Origin: Ramlibacter sp.
Lineage (GTDB): Bacteria; Pseudomonadota; Gammaproteobacteria; Burkholderiales; Burkholderiaceae_C
Assembly (NCBI GenBank): GCA_019635415.1
Contig: JAHBZN010000002.1
Span: 372,001 to 436,000 of the forward strand
Reading direction: 5' to 3'
DNA: 64,000 nt
Of this stretch, positions 24,315 through 34,214 are shown in pieces. The notes beneath the pieces are model-generated. The model saw only the letters and a program-made list of their open reading frames with translations. It did not search any database and had not been told where the DNA came from. The position numbers were made by a program, and so were the translations under genes. Positions within the stretch are counted from its first letter, which is position 1, and each line of letters starts with the position of its first letter.

Positions 24315-25745
24315 ATCAAGCAGGCGTGCGTGGATGCCGCCGAAGCCGCCATTGCTCATGCACAGGATGTGATCGCCCGGCCGGGCGGCCGCCGTGACCT
24401 GGGCCAGCACGCCGTCGATGCTGCTTGCCACGTGCGCGCGTGGGCCCAGTGGTGCCAGGGCGTCGGACGCGTCCCAGTCGAGCCCGCCGCTATGGCAGAA
24501 GGCCAGGTCGGCCTGCTCCAGGCTCCAGGGCAGTTGCGCCTTCATGGCGCCCAGCTTCATGGTGTTGCTGCGCGGCTCGAACACCGCGAGGATGCGCGCC
24601 GCGCCCACCTTGCGCCGCAGGCCGTCCACGGTGGTGCGGATGGCCGTGGGGTGGTGGGCGAAATCGTCATAGACGGTGATGCCGTTGGCCACCCCGCGCA
24701 CTTCCATGCGGCGGCGCACATTCTTGAAGCGGCCCAGCGCTGCGGCCGCCTGCGCAGGCGCCACGCCCACATGATCGGCCGCGGCGATCGCCGCCAGCGC
24801 GTTGAGCTGGTTGTGCACACCGCCCAGTGCCCACTCGACACGGGCCACGGGCTGGCCGCGCAGCAGCACGTCAAACGCATCAGGCTCACCGGCAGCCGAA
24901 AAGTCGCTCACCGCGGCGCCAAAACTGCGCACTTCGCTCCAGCAACCGGCGTGCAGCACGCGTTGCAGGCTGTCTTCCAGCCCATTGACCACCACGCGGC
25001 CCGACGGCGGCACGGTGCGCACGAGGTGATGGAACTGGCGCTCGATCGCGGCCAGATCGTCAAAGATGTCGGCATGGTCGAATTCCAGGTTGTTGAGCAC
25101 GGCCGTTCGGGGCCGGTAATGCACGAATTTGCTGCGCTTGTCGAAGAAGGCCGTGTCGTACTCATCAGCCTCGATCACGAAGACGCCGGGCCGTCCCGCC
25201 GCCGGGCCGCCCCAGGGCGGGACAGCCCCTCCGGAGGGCAGCGAGCCACGCGCAACGGGAAGAGTGGGGGCTCCGAGCCGGGCCGAGACCCCGAAATTCA
25301 GCGGCACCCCGCCGACCAGAAAGCCCGGCTCAAGCCCCGCCTGCTCCAGCACCCAGGCGAGCATCGAGGTGGTGGTGGTCTTGCCGTGCGTGCCGGCCAC
25401 GGCCAGCACATGCCGGCCCTGCAGCACATGCTCGGCGAGCCATTGCGGGCCGCTGGTGTAGGGCGCCCCGGCGTCCAGGATGGCGTCCATCAGCGGGTAG
25501 CGCGCCGCACCGTGGGCATCGCGGGCACGCGAGACCACATTGCCGATCACCCACACGTCGGGTTGCAGGGCCATTTGCCCGGCGTCGAAGCCCTCGATGA
25601 GCTCGATGCCCAGCGCGCGCAGCTGGTCGCTCATGGGCGGGTACACGCCCGCGTCGCAGCCCGTTACCCTGTGGCCCGCCTCGCGGGCCAGCGCCGCCAC
25701 GCCACCCATGAACGTGCCGCAAATACCGAGGATGTGAATGTGCAT
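24297..25745 (-). CDS. mpl: UDP-N-acetylmuramate:L-alanyl-gamma-D-glutamyl-meso-diaminopimelate ligase Mpl
   Basis: Mpl is the Mur-ligase that recycles murein tripeptide. The 482-residue protein begins MHIHILGICGTFMGG. It has the ATP loop VAGTHGKTTTTSM, and VIEADEYDTAF with NNLEFDHADIF. About 26 extra residues rich in Pro/Gly (APTLPVARGSLPSGGAVPPW and following) sit just before the conserved VFVIEADEYD strand. They are encoded by a GC-rich palindromic insertion at 25192-25275 that keeps the frame. The rest is normal, so the enzyme is probably active. Confidence 0.94.
   Translation of the reverse strand: MHIHILGICGTFMGGVAALAREAGHRVTGCDAGVYPPMSDQLRALGIELIEGFDAGQMALQPDVWVIGNVVSRARDAHGAARYPLMDAILDAGAPYTSGPQWLAEHVLQGRHVLAVAGTHGKTTTTSMLAWVLEQAGLEPGFLVGGVPLNFGVSARLGAPTLPVARGSLPSGGAVPPWGGPAAGRPGVFVIEADEYDTAFFDKRSKFVHYRPRTAVLNNLEFDHADIFDDLAAIERQFHHLVRTVPPSGRVVVNGLEDSLQRVLHAGCWSEVRSFGAAVSDFSAAGEPDAFDVLLRGQPVARVEWALGGVHNQLNALAAIAAADHVGVAPAQAAAALGRFKNVRRRMEVRGVANGITVYDDFAHHPTAIRTTVDGLRRKVGAARILAVFEPRSNTMKLGAMKAQLPWSLEQADLAFCHSGGLDWDASDALAPLGPRAHVASSIDGVLAQVTAAARPGDHILCMSNGGFGGIHARLLDLLQKK
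25192..25275 (-). repeat. GC-rich palindromic insertion in frame within mpl
   Basis: On the coding strand it contains the nested palindromes CCCTCCGGAGGG and CCGCCCTGGGGCGG. Other Mpl proteins go directly from the SARLG segment to the FVIEADEYD strand, so this is extra material. The motif is of a type I have seen in intergenic regions of Comamonadaceae; only this copy is clear here. Confidence 0.55.
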
Positions 25746-25773
25746 GGCGCCCGATTATCGGGGCCGATGCCGA

Positions 25774-27402
25774 TCAGGCCGGAAAACGCTCGCGCAGTTT
25801 CATCTTCCAGAACTTGCCGGTGGATGTGCGCGGCACCGCGTCGATGAATTCGTAGCGGTCGGGCAGCTGCCATTTGGCGAAGTGGTGACCGGCCAGGTGC
25901 GTGCCGAGGTCCTCGGGGCTCGCGGTCTGCCCGGGCTTGAGTACCACACAGGCCAGAGGCCGCTCGCTCCATTTGGGGTCGGGGATGGCGATCACCGCGG
26001 CCTCGGCCACGGCGGGATGGGCCATCAGCGCATTCTCCAGATCCACCGAACTGATCCACTCGCCGCCCGACTTGATCAGGTCCTTGGTGCGGTCGCTGAT
26101 CTTCACGAAGCCCAGCGCGTCCACCGAGGCCACATCGCCGGTACGCAGCCAGCCGTCGGGCGTGAATTTCTCGGCCTCGCGCGGCACTTCGTGGTACGAG
26201 CCCGTGATGAACGGGCCGCGCACCTGGATCTCGCCCACGCTCTGGCCGTCCCAGGGCTGCGGCCCTTCATCGCCCTGCACGCGCAGGTCGACCAGCGGCA
26301 CCGGCACGCCCGCCATGGCGGCGCGGCGGTAGCGCTCGTCCTGGCTGGCCTCACGCAACTCGGCGCGCGGGTAGGAAATGGTGCAGACCGGCGAGGTCTC
26401 GGTCATGCCCCAACCCTGCAGGATCCAGATGCCATGCCTGTCGAAGGCCCGGATCAGCGCTTCGGGCACGGCCGCCCCGCCCACCAGCGACTTCATGCCG
26501 CGCGGCAGCTGCCAGCGGCCCCAGTTGGGCGAGCCGGTGGACAGTGAGGCGTCGTAGGCCTGGATCAGGCTCATCCAGATCGTGGGCACGCCCAGGGCCA
26601 GTGTCGGGGGCTCCTGCTGGATCAGGTCGAGCAGGTCTTCGGGGTGCAGGTGAGAGCCGGGAAACACCAGCTTCACGCCCATCATGACGGCTCCATAGGG
26701 CATGCCCCAGCTGTTGGCGTGGAACATGGGCGTGACGGGCATCACCACGTCGGTGCCGCGCAGCCCCCAGAAGTCGCCCAGGCTGGCCACCAGCGTGTGC
26801 AGGATGGTGGAGCGGTGCGAGTACACCACCCCTTTGGGCCGGCCGGTCGTGCCCGAGGTGTAGCACATGGCCACCGGGTCATTCTCGTCGTGCGGCGCGT
26901 AGTTGAACCCGTCGGGATCGGCGGCGGCCAGCAGGGCTTCGTAGTCGTCAAATTCCGCGGGCACCGGTGCGCCGGAAAACGGGAACACAATCACCCGCTC
27001 GAAGTTGTACAGGTGGGCAAACTGCCGGTACAGGGGCAGCAGCACATCGTCGATCACCAGGAAACGGTCCTTGGCATCGGCGGCGATCCAGCCGATTTCC
27101 TCGGGCGCCAGGCGCAGGTTCAACGTGTGCATGACACCGCCTGCGGCGGGGATGCCGAAATAGCATTCCAGGTGGGCATGGTGGTTCCAGCTCAGGGTGG
27201 CCACGCGGTCGCCCTTGCGCAGGCCCAGGTTCAGCAGGGCGGCTGCCAGCGAGCGCGTGCGGCGGTGGTACTGCGCAAAACTGTGACGCCGAAGGGTCTT
27301 GTCAGGCAGCCGCGACACGATTTCATTGCCGCCAAACAGGGTGCCGGCACGCTCCAACAGGTGGTTGAGCGACAACGGCACGGCCATCATGGTGCTTTTC
27401 AC
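25774..27402 (-). CDS. Acyl-CoA synthetase (AMP-forming), AlkK-like medium/long-chain
   Basis: The 542-residue ANL-superfamily enzyme activates fatty acids with ATP and CoA. The AMP-binding loop is MCYTSGTTGRPKGVVYSHRS, followed by GWGMTETSPV, DGWLRTGDVAS and the C-terminal SGGEWISSVDLENALM. The final catalytic Lys is in TSTGKFWKM. I chose GTG 27402 because an AAGGAG lies 8 bp upstream; ATGs at 27390 and 27387 are alternatives. Organisation resembles AlkK-type synthetases. It is monocistronic and divergent from the next gene. Confidence 0.9.
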   Translation of the reverse strand: MKSTMMAVPLSLNHLLERAGTLFGGNEIVSRLPDKTLRRHSFAQYHRRTRSLAAALLNLGLRKGDRVATLSWNHHAHLECYFGIPAAGGVMHTLNLRLAPEEIGWIAADAKDRFLVIDDVLLPLYRQFAHLYNFERVIVFPFSGAPVPAEFDDYEALLAAADPDGFNYAPHDENDPVAMCYTSGTTGRPKGVVYSHRSTILHTLVASLGDFWGLRGTDVVMPVTPMFHANSWGMPYGAVMMGVKLVFPGSHLHPEDLLDLIQQEPPTLALGVPTIWMSLIQAYDASLSTGSPNWGRWQLPRGMKSLVGGAAVPEALIRAFDRHGIWILQGWGMTETSPVCTISYPRAELREASQDERYRRAAMAGVPVPLVDLRVQGDEGPQPWDGQSVGEIQVRGPFITGSYHEVPREAEKFTPDGWLRTGDVASVDALGFVKISDRTKDLIKSGGEWISSVDLENALMAHPAVAEAAVIAIPDPKWSERPLACVVLKPGQTASPEDLGTHLAGHHFAKWQLPDRYEFIDAVPRTSTGKFWKMKLRERFPA

Positions 27403-27477
27403 GGGCTTGTCTCCTTGTGGGTTCGGGGGCACTTTAAGGGCAGGGCCGCGTCCGGGCAATGCACAATTGCCCTCACC

Positions 27478-28077
27478 ATGACTGACGCCAGCACCGAAAT
27501 TGCCGCCACCGCCGCCCGTCTGGTGGTCGAGGAGGGGCTGGAGTACGGGCCCGCGAAACGACGGGCGGCGCGTCAGCTCGGGCTCACGGGCCGTGCCGCC
27601 CTGCCGGACAACGACGCCGTGGAAGAGGCCGTGCGCGAGTACCTGGCGCTGTTCTGTGCCGAGACCCAGCCGGCCGAGCTGGCGGCGCTGCGCCGCCTGG
27701 CCCTGGTCTGGATGGAGCGGATGTCGGCATTCCGGCCCCATCTGGCGGGGGCGGTGTGGCATGGCACGGCAACGCGCCTGTCGGATATCTACATACAGAT
27801 GTTTTGCGATGACCCCAAGTCGGCGGAAATTGCGCTCATCGATCATCAGGTGGCCTATGAGCCCCGCACCGTGACCGGCTTCAACGGAGATTCGGTGGAG
27901 GCACTGAGCCTGTCCAGCTCCTGCAAGGAACTGGGTGAATCCATCGGGGTCCATCTGATGGTCTACGATCGGGACGACCTGCGCGGTGCGCTCAAGCCGG
28001 ATGGCCGGGGCCGCACGCCGCGGGGCAGCCTGGCCGCGGTGCGTGCCCTGATGGAATCTCCAGCGAATGAATACTGA
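27478..28077 (+). CDS. Hypothetical protein, upstream and overlapping tlpA-like gene
   Basis: The 199-residue protein has a helical N terminus typical of a small nucleic-acid- or protein-binding domain (residues 1-50, AARLVVEEGLEYGPAKRRAA). A longer domain follows with RLSDIYIQMFCDDPKSAEIALI and YDRDDLRGALKPDGRGRTPRG. The latter segments recall nucleotidyltransferase-like hypothetical proteins, but I see no certain active site. Its end overlaps the thioredoxin-like gene by 11 bp, so they are co-translated. Confidence 0.68.
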   Translation: MTDASTEIAATAARLVVEEGLEYGPAKRRAARQLGLTGRAALPDNDAVEEAVREYLALFCAETQPAELAALRRLALVWMERMSAFRPHLAGAVWHGTATRLSDIYIQMFCDDPKSAEIALIDHQVAYEPRTVTGFNGDSVEALSLSSSCKELGESIGVHLMVYDRDDLRGALKPDGRGRTPRGSLAAVRALMESPANEY

Positions 28078-28642
28078 TCTGCTGTCTTCTGAAGCCTCCT
28101 CCCCCGAAACCGCCTCCCCGGCGCGTCGGCGACTTCTGATTGCCGGGGCGGGCTTGGCGGCGGGCCTGGCCGGTGCGGGCGTGGCATGGTGGCGTTACCA
28201 GCCCCATGCCGTTGCCCCGGGTGCCAACGAAGCCCTGTGGCAGCTGAGTTTTGAGACACCTGGCGGCCCGCCGCTGGCCCTGCAGACCTTTCGCGGACGC
28301 CCGCTGCTGATCAATTTCTGGGCCACCTGGTGTCCGCCGTGTGTGGAGGAATTGCCGTTATTGGATCGCTTTTATGGTCAAAATTCGGCCAACGGATTTC
28401 AAATCATTGGATTGGCCATTGATCAACCCACGCCAGTCCGGGCTTTCCTGCAAAAGACACCGGTTCGTTTTCCGGTAGGATTGGCGGGCCTGACCGGAAC
28501 CGATCTGGGCCGGAGCCTGGGTAACCTGACCGGGGCTCTGCCTTTCACCGTGGTCTTCAACGCCGCGGGCGAGGTGGTCCAGCGCAAGATGGGCAAGGTC
28601 TCGTCAGAAGACTTGCAGCAATGGCTTGCGCAGACGCGTTAG
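28067..28642 (+). CDS. TlpA/ResA-family thiol-disulfide oxidoreductase
   Basis: The 191-residue protein has an N-terminal membrane anchor or signal (residues 22-43, after ARRRLLIAG) and a thioredoxin fold. The active site is NFWATWCPPCVEELPLLDRF (CPPC), and cis-Pro lies in GALPFTVV. It likely reduces periplasmic disulfides, for example in cytochrome c maturation. It overlaps the upstream gene by 11 bp and precedes accBC. Confidence 0.9.
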   Translation: MNTDLLSSEASSPETASPARRRLLIAGAGLAAGLAGAGVAWWRYQPHAVAPGANEALWQLSFETPGGPPLALQTFRGRPLLINFWATWCPPCVEELPLLDRFYGQNSANGFQIIGLAIDQPTPVRAFLQKTPVRFPVGLAGLTGTDLGRSLGNLTGALPFTVVFNAAGEVVQRKMGKVSSEDLQQWLAQTR

Positions 28643-28734
28643 GTAAAAATAACCGAACAAGTAAATAAAAAGCTGTGAGATGGCGTTTTTTGATGTAAAT
28701 TCGCCTTCCCTCGTTGGCAGCCGCTGGAGATAGC

Positions 28735-29184
28735 ATGGATTTGCGCAAACTCAAGACCTTGATCGACCTCGTGTCGGAATCAAACGTCTCCGAACTCGAA
28801 ATCACGGAAGCAGAAGGCAAGGTCCGCATCGTCAAGGGTGGTGGCGCCATGGTGCAGTCGTATGTGCCCGCGCCCATGCCAGCGGCGGCCGCCCCGGTGG
28901 TGGCCGCGCCCGTGGCCGCAGCCCCGCCAGCCGCTGCCGAGGCGCCCGCCGGGCACGTCGTCAAGTCGCCGATGGTCGGGACTTTCTACCGCTCCTCGAG
29001 CCCGGGCGCCAAGCCTTTCGTCGAAATCGGCAGCCAGGTGAAGCAGGGCGAGACCATCTGCATCATCGAGGCCATGAAGATCCTCAATGAAATCGAGGCC
29101 GACAAGACCGGGACCATCTCGCAGATCCTCGGTGAAAACGGCCAGGCCGTCGAGTACGGACAACCGCTTTTCGTGATCGAGTGA
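28735..29184 (+). CDS. accB: Biotin carboxyl carrier protein of acetyl-CoA carboxylase
   Basis: AccB carries the biotin of acetyl-CoA carboxylase. The 149-residue protein has the N-terminal helix [16 protein letters not shown], an Ala/Pro-rich linker (about 45-75) and a biotinyl domain with the biotin Lys in [18 protein letters not shown] 28735 follows a GGAGA. It is 34 bp upstream of accC, the usual operon. Confidence 0.97.
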   Translation: MDLRKLKTLIDLVSESNVSELEITEAEGKVRIVKGGGAMVQSYVPAPMPAAAAPVVAAPVAAAPPAAAEAPAGHVVKSPMVGTFYRSSSPGAKPFVEIGSQVKQGETICIIEAMKILNEIEADKTGTISQILGENGQAVEYGQPLFVIE

Positions 29185-29218
29185 GCGGTCCGGCAAAACA
29201 ACAGGCAAGTGCCCACTC

Positions 29219-30568
29219 ATGTTCAAGAAAATTCTGGTTGCCAACCGCGGTGAGATTGCCCTGCGGATCCAGCGCGCCTGCCGGGAACTTGGTGTCAAGG
29301 CCGTCATGGTGTATTCCGAAGCCGACCGCGAGGCCAAATACGTCAAGCTGGCCGAGGAGGCCGTCTGCATCGGGCCCGGCCCGTCCGCGCTGAGTTACCT
29401 CAACATGCCGGCCATCATCTCGGCGGCCGAAGTGACCGACGCCGAGGCCATCCACCCGGGTTATGGCTTTCTCAGCGAGAACGCCGGCTTCGCGGAGCGG
29501 GTGGAAAAGAGCGGGTTCCAGTTCATTGGCCCCACGCCCGAGTCCATCCGCATCATGGGGGACAAGGTCTCGGCCAAGCAGGCCATGATCAAGGCGGGTG
29601 TGCCCTGTGTGCCGGGCTCGGAGGGCGAGTTGCCCGACGATCCGGTCCAGATCCGCCGCATCGCCCGGTCCATCGGCTACCCCGTCATCATCAAGGCCGC
29701 GGGGGGCGGTGGTGGCCGCGGCATGCGGGTGGTGCACACCGAGGCAGCCCTGGTCAATGCCGTGCAGATGACCAAGGCCGAGGCCGGCGCCGCGTTCAAC
29801 AACCCGGCGGTGTACATGGAGAAATTCCTCCAGAACCCGCGCCACATTGAAATCCAGGTGCTGGCCGACAAGCACCGCAATGCCGTCTACCTGGGCGAGC
29901 GCGACTGCTCCATGCAGCGGCGCCACCAGAAAATCATCGAGGAAGCTCCGGCACCGGGCATCCCGCGCAAGCTGATCGAGAAGATCGGCGAGCGCTGCGC
30001 GGCTGCCTGCAAGAAGATCGGCTACCGCGGAGCGGGCACTTTCGAGTTTCTCTATGAGAACGGCGAGTTCTACTTCATCGAGATGAACACCCGTGTGCAG
30101 GTGGAGCACCCGGTGACCGAACTCATCACGGGGGTGGACATCGTCAAGACGCAGATCATGGTCGCGGCTGGCGAAAAGCTGCCCTTTACCCAGCGCGACA
30201 TCCAGATCCGCGGCCATTCGATCGAGTGCCGCGTCAATGCCGAGGACCCTTACAAGTTCGTGCCCTCGCCCGGGCGTATCAGCATGTGGCACGCCCCGGG
30301 CGGCCCGGGGGTGCGTGTGGACTCGCACGTTTACACCAACTATTTCGTGCCACCGAACTACGACTCGATGATCGGCAAGATCATCGTGCACGGCGACACG
30401 CGCGACGAAGCGCTGGCCCGCATGCGCACGGCCCTGCTGGAGACGGTGGTGGAAGGCATCAACACCAACATTCCGCTGCACCGCGAACTGATGGTCGACG
30501 CCAAATTCATGGCCGGCGGCACCAACATCCACTACCTTGAAGAGTGGCTGTCGCAGCACAAGCGGTGA
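29219..30568 (+). CDS. accC: Biotin carboxylase subunit of acetyl-CoA carboxylase
   Basis: AccC carboxylates biotin on AccB with ATP and bicarbonate. Its 449 residues match the family. Motifs include [16 protein letters not shown], the ATP-grasp loop [33 protein letters not shown] and [16 protein letters not shown]. It is followed 21 bp later by prmA, an arrangement common in proteobacteria. Confidence 0.97.
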   Translation: MFKKILVANRGEIALRIQRACRELGVKAVMVYSEADREAKYVKLAEEAVCIGPGPSALSYLNMPAIISAAEVTDAEAIHPGYGFLSENAGFAERVEKSGFQFIGPTPESIRIMGDKVSAKQAMIKAGVPCVPGSEGELPDDPVQIRRIARSIGYPVIIKAAGGGGGRGMRVVHTEAALVNAVQMTKAEAGAAFNNPAVYMEKFLQNPRHIEIQVLADKHRNAVYLGERDCSMQRRHQKIIEEAPAPGIPRKLIEKIGERCAAACKKIGYRGAGTFEFLYENGEFYFIEMNTRVQVEHPVTELITGVDIVKTQIMVAAGEKLPFTQRDIQIRGHSIECRVNAEDPYKFVPSPGRISMWHAPGGPGVRVDSHVYTNYFVPPNYDSMIGKIIVHGDTRDEALARMRTALLETVVEGINTNIPLHRELMVDAKFMAGGTNIHYLEEWLSQHKR

Positions 30569-30589
30569 TGGCGCGAGCGGCGACCCGGC

Positions 30590-31471
30590 ATGTTTGAACT
30601 GCGGTTGATGGCGCCCGAGCAGCGGGTCGAGATCCTTAGCGAGGCTCTGGATGCGCTCGACGCCCTGAGTGTCTCGGTCGAGGATGCCGATGCCCAGACA
30701 CAGGCCGAGCAGGCGTTGTTTGGCGAGCCTGGCATGCCGCCACCCAAGGACGGCTGGCAGCGATCGCGCGTGCTCGCTCTGTTTGCCCAGGAATCCGCCG
30801 CACAGGACGCGGCCACGCTGTTGCAGGCCCAGGAATTTTTTGAGGGCTGTGCGGTGCTGGGCGTGTCGCCCGTGCCGGATCAGGACTGGGTCAGGCTCAC
30901 CCAGTCGCAGTTTGCGCCGGTGGAGATCACCCCGGAGTTCTGGATCGTGCCGACCTGGCATGAGCCGCCCGCCCAGGCCCGGCAGGTGATCCGCCTGGAC
31001 CCCGGCCTCGCCTTTGGCACCGGGACCCATCCCACCACCCGCATGTGCCTGCGCTGGATTGCCCGCGAAACGCTGCAGGGCCAGCGCGTGCTGGACTATG
31101 GCTGCGGCTCCGGCATTCTGGCCATCGGCGCCGCCATGCACGGCGCGGCTGCGGTGGACGCGGTGGACATCGATGAAGCTGCGGTCGAATCCACCCGCGC
31201 GAACGCCGAGGCCAACCATGTGACCCTGCGAGCGGGCCTGCCCGAGCTGGCGCAGGGCCCCTACCAGACGGTGCTGGCCAATATTCTGGCCACGCCGCTG
31301 AAGATGCTGGCGCCCCTGCTGTGCGCCCAGGTCGCCGCGGGGGGGGCGTTGGTGCTGGCCGGCATCCTGGAACGGCAGGCTCAGGAATTGCAGGATGCCT
31401 ATGCGCCGTATGGCCGGCTCGAAGTGGCCGACAGCGAGGACGGCTGGATCCTGATGACGGCACGGCTGTAG
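30590..31471 (+). CDS. prmA: Ribosomal protein L11 methyltransferase PrmA
   Basis: A 293-residue SAM-dependent methyltransferase that trimethylates L11. The SAM motif is VLDYGCGSGILAIGAA, preceded by the PrmA hallmark DPGLAFGTGTHPTTRMCLRW and followed by VLANILATPLKMLAP (NILA-type motif IV). It lies directly after accC. Confidence 0.96.
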   Translation: MFELRLMAPEQRVEILSEALDALDALSVSVEDADAQTQAEQALFGEPGMPPPKDGWQRSRVLALFAQESAAQDAATLLQAQEFFEGCAVLGVSPVPDQDWVRLTQSQFAPVEITPEFWIVPTWHEPPAQARQVIRLDPGLAFGTGTHPTTRMCLRWIARETLQGQRVLDYGCGSGILAIGAAMHGAAAVDAVDIDEAAVESTRANAEANHVTLRAGLPELAQGPYQTVLANILATPLKMLAPLLCAQVAAGGALVLAGILERQAQELQDAYAPYGRLEVADSEDGWILMTARL

Positions 31472-31513
31472 CCGCCCCGGGGGCTGCGGACGGGCCTCTA
31501 CAATCTCCCGCTC

Positions 31514-32491
31514 ATGAGCCTGATCACACGCTGCCCTGCTTGCGGGACGATGTTCAAAGTCGTGCCCGACCAACTCAGGATCTCCGAGGGCTGGGTTCGT
31601 TGCGGCCATTGCGCCGAAGTGTTTGACGCCTCGACGCACATGCAGCCCGATGCCGCGCCCGAAGCGCCCATGGCGTCCTCCGGACCCGCGTCGCCCGAGG
31701 TCGATACCGCGCCCCTGCCGCCGCAATGGCCGGACGAACCGTTACCGCCACCCATGGCCCGGCCGCCGGCCCCTGTCGTGCACTCCGCGCCAGACGTCGA
31801 GCCCGCCCTTGATCCCGGCCACGGGCCGGAGCCCGCGCCTGTCGTGGCGCCACTGCCCCCGGCAGCCGTGCCGGTGGCCCTGGTGCGCGAGGTGCCGGCC
31901 GATGCCGACAGCGAAGACGACCCCGCGGAGCCGGTCGCCGAGCCCGCACCCGGCGACACCGACTTCGACCACGTGCCTTTCGTCCGGCAAGCCCGGCGCA
32001 AGGCTTTCTGGCGCCGGCCGCTGGTGCGTGTCACGCTCGGCCTCGTGAGCCTGGCCTTGCTGGCTGTGCTGGTGCTGCAGGTCGCGGTGCAGGAGCGCGA
32101 CCGCCTTGTGGCAAGCCATCCGGTGCTCAAACCCTGGCTGCTCGCCGTGTGCGAGCCGCTGCGCTGCACCGTGGGACCACCACGCCAGATCGACGCCATC
32201 GTGATCGATGCTTCTTCCTTCAGCAAGCTGCGGGGCGAGGCCTACAGGCTCAACTTCACCTTGCGCAACCAGGCCCCCATCGAGATCGCGATGCCGTCGA
32301 TCGAACTCACCTTGACCGACGGACAGGACCAGCCCGTGGTGCGCCGCGTGCTGGCTCCGGCCGACATCGGTGCCGCGCGCAGCACGCTGCCGGCCTCGGG
32401 CGACTGGCAGGGTTCGTTCGCGATGAGTGTGGCCCCCGCAGCGGGCGCCGGGCGCATCGCCGGTTACCGGGTGCTCGCGTTCTACCCCTGA
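31514..32491 (+). CDS. Zinc-ribbon and DUF3426 membrane protein
   Basis: The 325-residue protein begins MSLITRCPACGTMFKVVPDQ, followed by WVRCGHCAEVFDA, an MJ0042-type zinc ribbon with two CxxC pairs. A long Pro/Ala linker (45-150) leads to one membrane helix (about 175-195) and a C-terminal DUF3426-like domain with a Cys in CEPLRCTVGPPRQID. It usually sits next to prmA in Burkholderiales. The function is unknown. Confidence 0.87.
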   Translation: MSLITRCPACGTMFKVVPDQLRISEGWVRCGHCAEVFDASTHMQPDAAPEAPMASSGPASPEVDTAPLPPQWPDEPLPPPMARPPAPVVHSAPDVEPALDPGHGPEPAPVVAPLPPAAVPVALVREVPADADSEDDPAEPVAEPAPGDTDFDHVPFVRQARRKAFWRRPLVRVTLGLVSLALLAVLVLQVAVQERDRLVASHPVLKPWLLAVCEPLRCTVGPPRQIDAIVIDASSFSKLRGEAYRLNFTLRNQAPIEIAMPSIELTLTDGQDQPVVRRVLAPADIGAARSTLPASGDWQGSFAMSVAPAAGAGRIAGYRVLAFYP

Positions 32492-32520
32492 TTCAACCCA
32501 CTCCAACGACAGCAGGATTT

Positions 32521-33411
32521 ATGGCAGCAGTGATTTGTGGCTCTCTGGCCTTTGACAGCATCATGACCTTCGAGGGCCGGTTCTCCGAGCAGATCCTGCC
32601 CGACCAGTTGCATATCCTCAACGTGTCGTTCCTGGTGCCGGCGCTGCGGCGCGACTTCGGCGGGTGCGCCGGCAACATCGCCTATGCGCTGAAGCTGCTG
32701 GGGGGCACGCCGCTTCCGATGGCGACCGTGGGCAGCGATGGCGGCGACTACCTGCGGCGCCTGGCGACCTTGGGCATCAGCGCCGAATTCGTGCGCCAGG
32801 TGGATGACACCCTGACCGCGCAGGCCATGATCATGACCGACCGCGACAACAACCAGATCACGGCCTTCCATCCGGGCGCGATGATGCAGGCCCACATCAC
32901 GCGGATTGCGGCTCGCGAGGACATCAAGCTGGGGATCATCTCGCCGGATGGGCGCGACGCCATGCTGCAGCATGCCGAGCAATTCAAGGCAGCGGGCATT
33001 CCCTTTGTATTCGATCCGGGCCAGGGCCTGCCGATGTTCAATGGCGAGGAACTGGCGGCCTTCATCGACCAGGCGAGCTGGGTCACCGTCAATGACTACG
33101 AAGGCAAGATGCTCAGTGAGCGGACGGGCCTGGACAGCGCCGCGATTTCGCGCCGCGTGCAGGGCCTGGTGGTGACACTGGGCGCCGAAGGCTGCGAGGT
33201 CTGGGTCGATGGCCAGAAGACCCTGGTCCCACCCGTCAAGGCCGCTGAAGTCGTGGACCCCACGGGCTGTGGCGATGCCTGGCGCGGCGCGCTGTTGCAC
33301 GGCCTTGAACAGGGCTGGAGCCTGGCGCGTTGCGCCGAGCTGGGCAACCGGGTCGGCTCGCTCAAGATCGCGAGCCGGGGCCCGCAGAATTACGTGCTCG
33401 ACGCGGCCTGA
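32521..33411 (+). CDS. PfkB-family carbohydrate/nucleoside kinase (adenosine kinase-like)
   Basis: The 296-residue ribokinase-fold protein has DFGGCAGNIAYALKLLGG near the N terminus and the C-terminal anion hole DPTGCGDAWRGALLHG, where Asp is the catalytic base. The usual GAGD is GCGD here. Sequence around the substrate loop resembles the adenosine-kinase branch of bacterial PfkB proteins. The substrate is not certain. Confidence 0.85.
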   Translation: MAAVICGSLAFDSIMTFEGRFSEQILPDQLHILNVSFLVPALRRDFGGCAGNIAYALKLLGGTPLPMATVGSDGGDYLRRLATLGISAEFVRQVDDTLTAQAMIMTDRDNNQITAFHPGAMMQAHITRIAAREDIKLGIISPDGRDAMLQHAEQFKAAGIPFVFDPGQGLPMFNGEELAAFIDQASWVTVNDYEGKMLSERTGLDSAAISRRVQGLVVTLGAEGCEVWVDGQKTLVPPVKAAEVVDPTGCGDAWRGALLHGLEQGWSLARCAELGNRVGSLKIASRGPQNYVLDAA

Positions 33412-33446
33412 GGCGGGGGCAGGGCGCCCCCCGTGGGATCGGCGTC

Positions 33447-34214
33447 CTACCCGCGCGCCAACGTGATGCCGCCGTCGACGGCGAAGGTCTGGCCGACTAC
33501 GTAGTCGCCCGCGCGCGAGGCCAGGTAGATGGCGATTCCGGCCATGTCGTCATCGACGCCGATGCGCCCTGCCGGGATGCGGCCTGCCACCTCGTCGCCG
33601 TGGTCGCGGGCATCCTTGTTCATCTCCGAGGCGAAGGCGCCCGGGGCAATGCCGCTGACCATGATGTTGTCCTTCACCAGCCGAAGCGACATGCGCTTGG
33701 TCAGGTGGATCAGTCCGGCCTTGCTGGCCGCGTAGGAGTAGGTCTCCCAGGGATTGACCGACATGCCGTCAATCGAGGCGATGTTGATGACCTTGGCCGG
33801 GCGGCTCTGGCTGGCCTTTGTGAGCAGGCCATGCAGCGCCTGCGTCAGGAAGAAGGGGGTCTTGACGTTGAGGTCCATCACCTTGTCCCAGCCTTTTTCC
33901 GGGAAGGTTTCAAAGGCCTCACCCCAGGCAGCGCCCGCGTTGTTGACCAGGATGTCCAGAGCGGGCACCTGGGCAGCCAGTGCCGTGGCGAGTTCCTGAG
34001 CACCTGCCACGGTGGAGACGTCGGCGGGCATGGAGATACAGGGCCCCAGCGCCGACAGCTCGGCAGCCGTGGCATCGCAGGCGGCGGCCTTGCGGGCCGT
34101 GATGTAGACCGTGGCGCCCTGCTTGAGGAAGCCGGCCGCGATCATGCGGCCGATGCCGCGTGAGCCGCCGGTGACCAGCGCAGTACGGCCTTGCAGGGAG
34201 AAGAGATCGTTCAT
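33447..34214 (-). CDS. Short-chain dehydrogenase/reductase
   Basis: A classical SDR of 255 residues: cofactor motif VTGGSRGIGR, NNAGAAWGE, catalytic Ser in NIASIDGMS, and YSYAASKAG with the catalytic Tyr and Lys. The C terminus AVDGGITLARG is typical of the FabG-like/gluconate dehydrogenase group. Arg/Lys preference in VYITARKAAA suggests NADP(H). The substrate is unknown. It is monocistronic on the minus strand. Confidence 0.88.
   Translation of the reverse strand: MNDLFSLQGRTALVTGGSRGIGRMIAAGFLKQGATVYITARKAAACDATAAELSALGPCISMPADVSTVAGAQELATALAAQVPALDILVNNAGAAWGEAFETFPEKGWDKVMDLNVKTPFFLTQALHGLLTKASQSRPAKVINIASIDGMSVNPWETYSYAASKAGLIHLTKRMSLRLVKDNIMVSGIAPGAFASEMNKDARDHGDEVAGRIPAGRIGVDDDMAGIAIYLASRAGDYVVGQTFAVDGGITLARG

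Noticed and set aside
28360..28430. Another copy of the dispersed repeat inside the tlpA-like gene
   Set aside because: It is AT-rich and has a few similar words, but the order of blocks does not match the consensus.
29084..31726. 880-codon open frame on the minus strand
   Set aside because: It is antisense to accB, accC and prmA, all certain.
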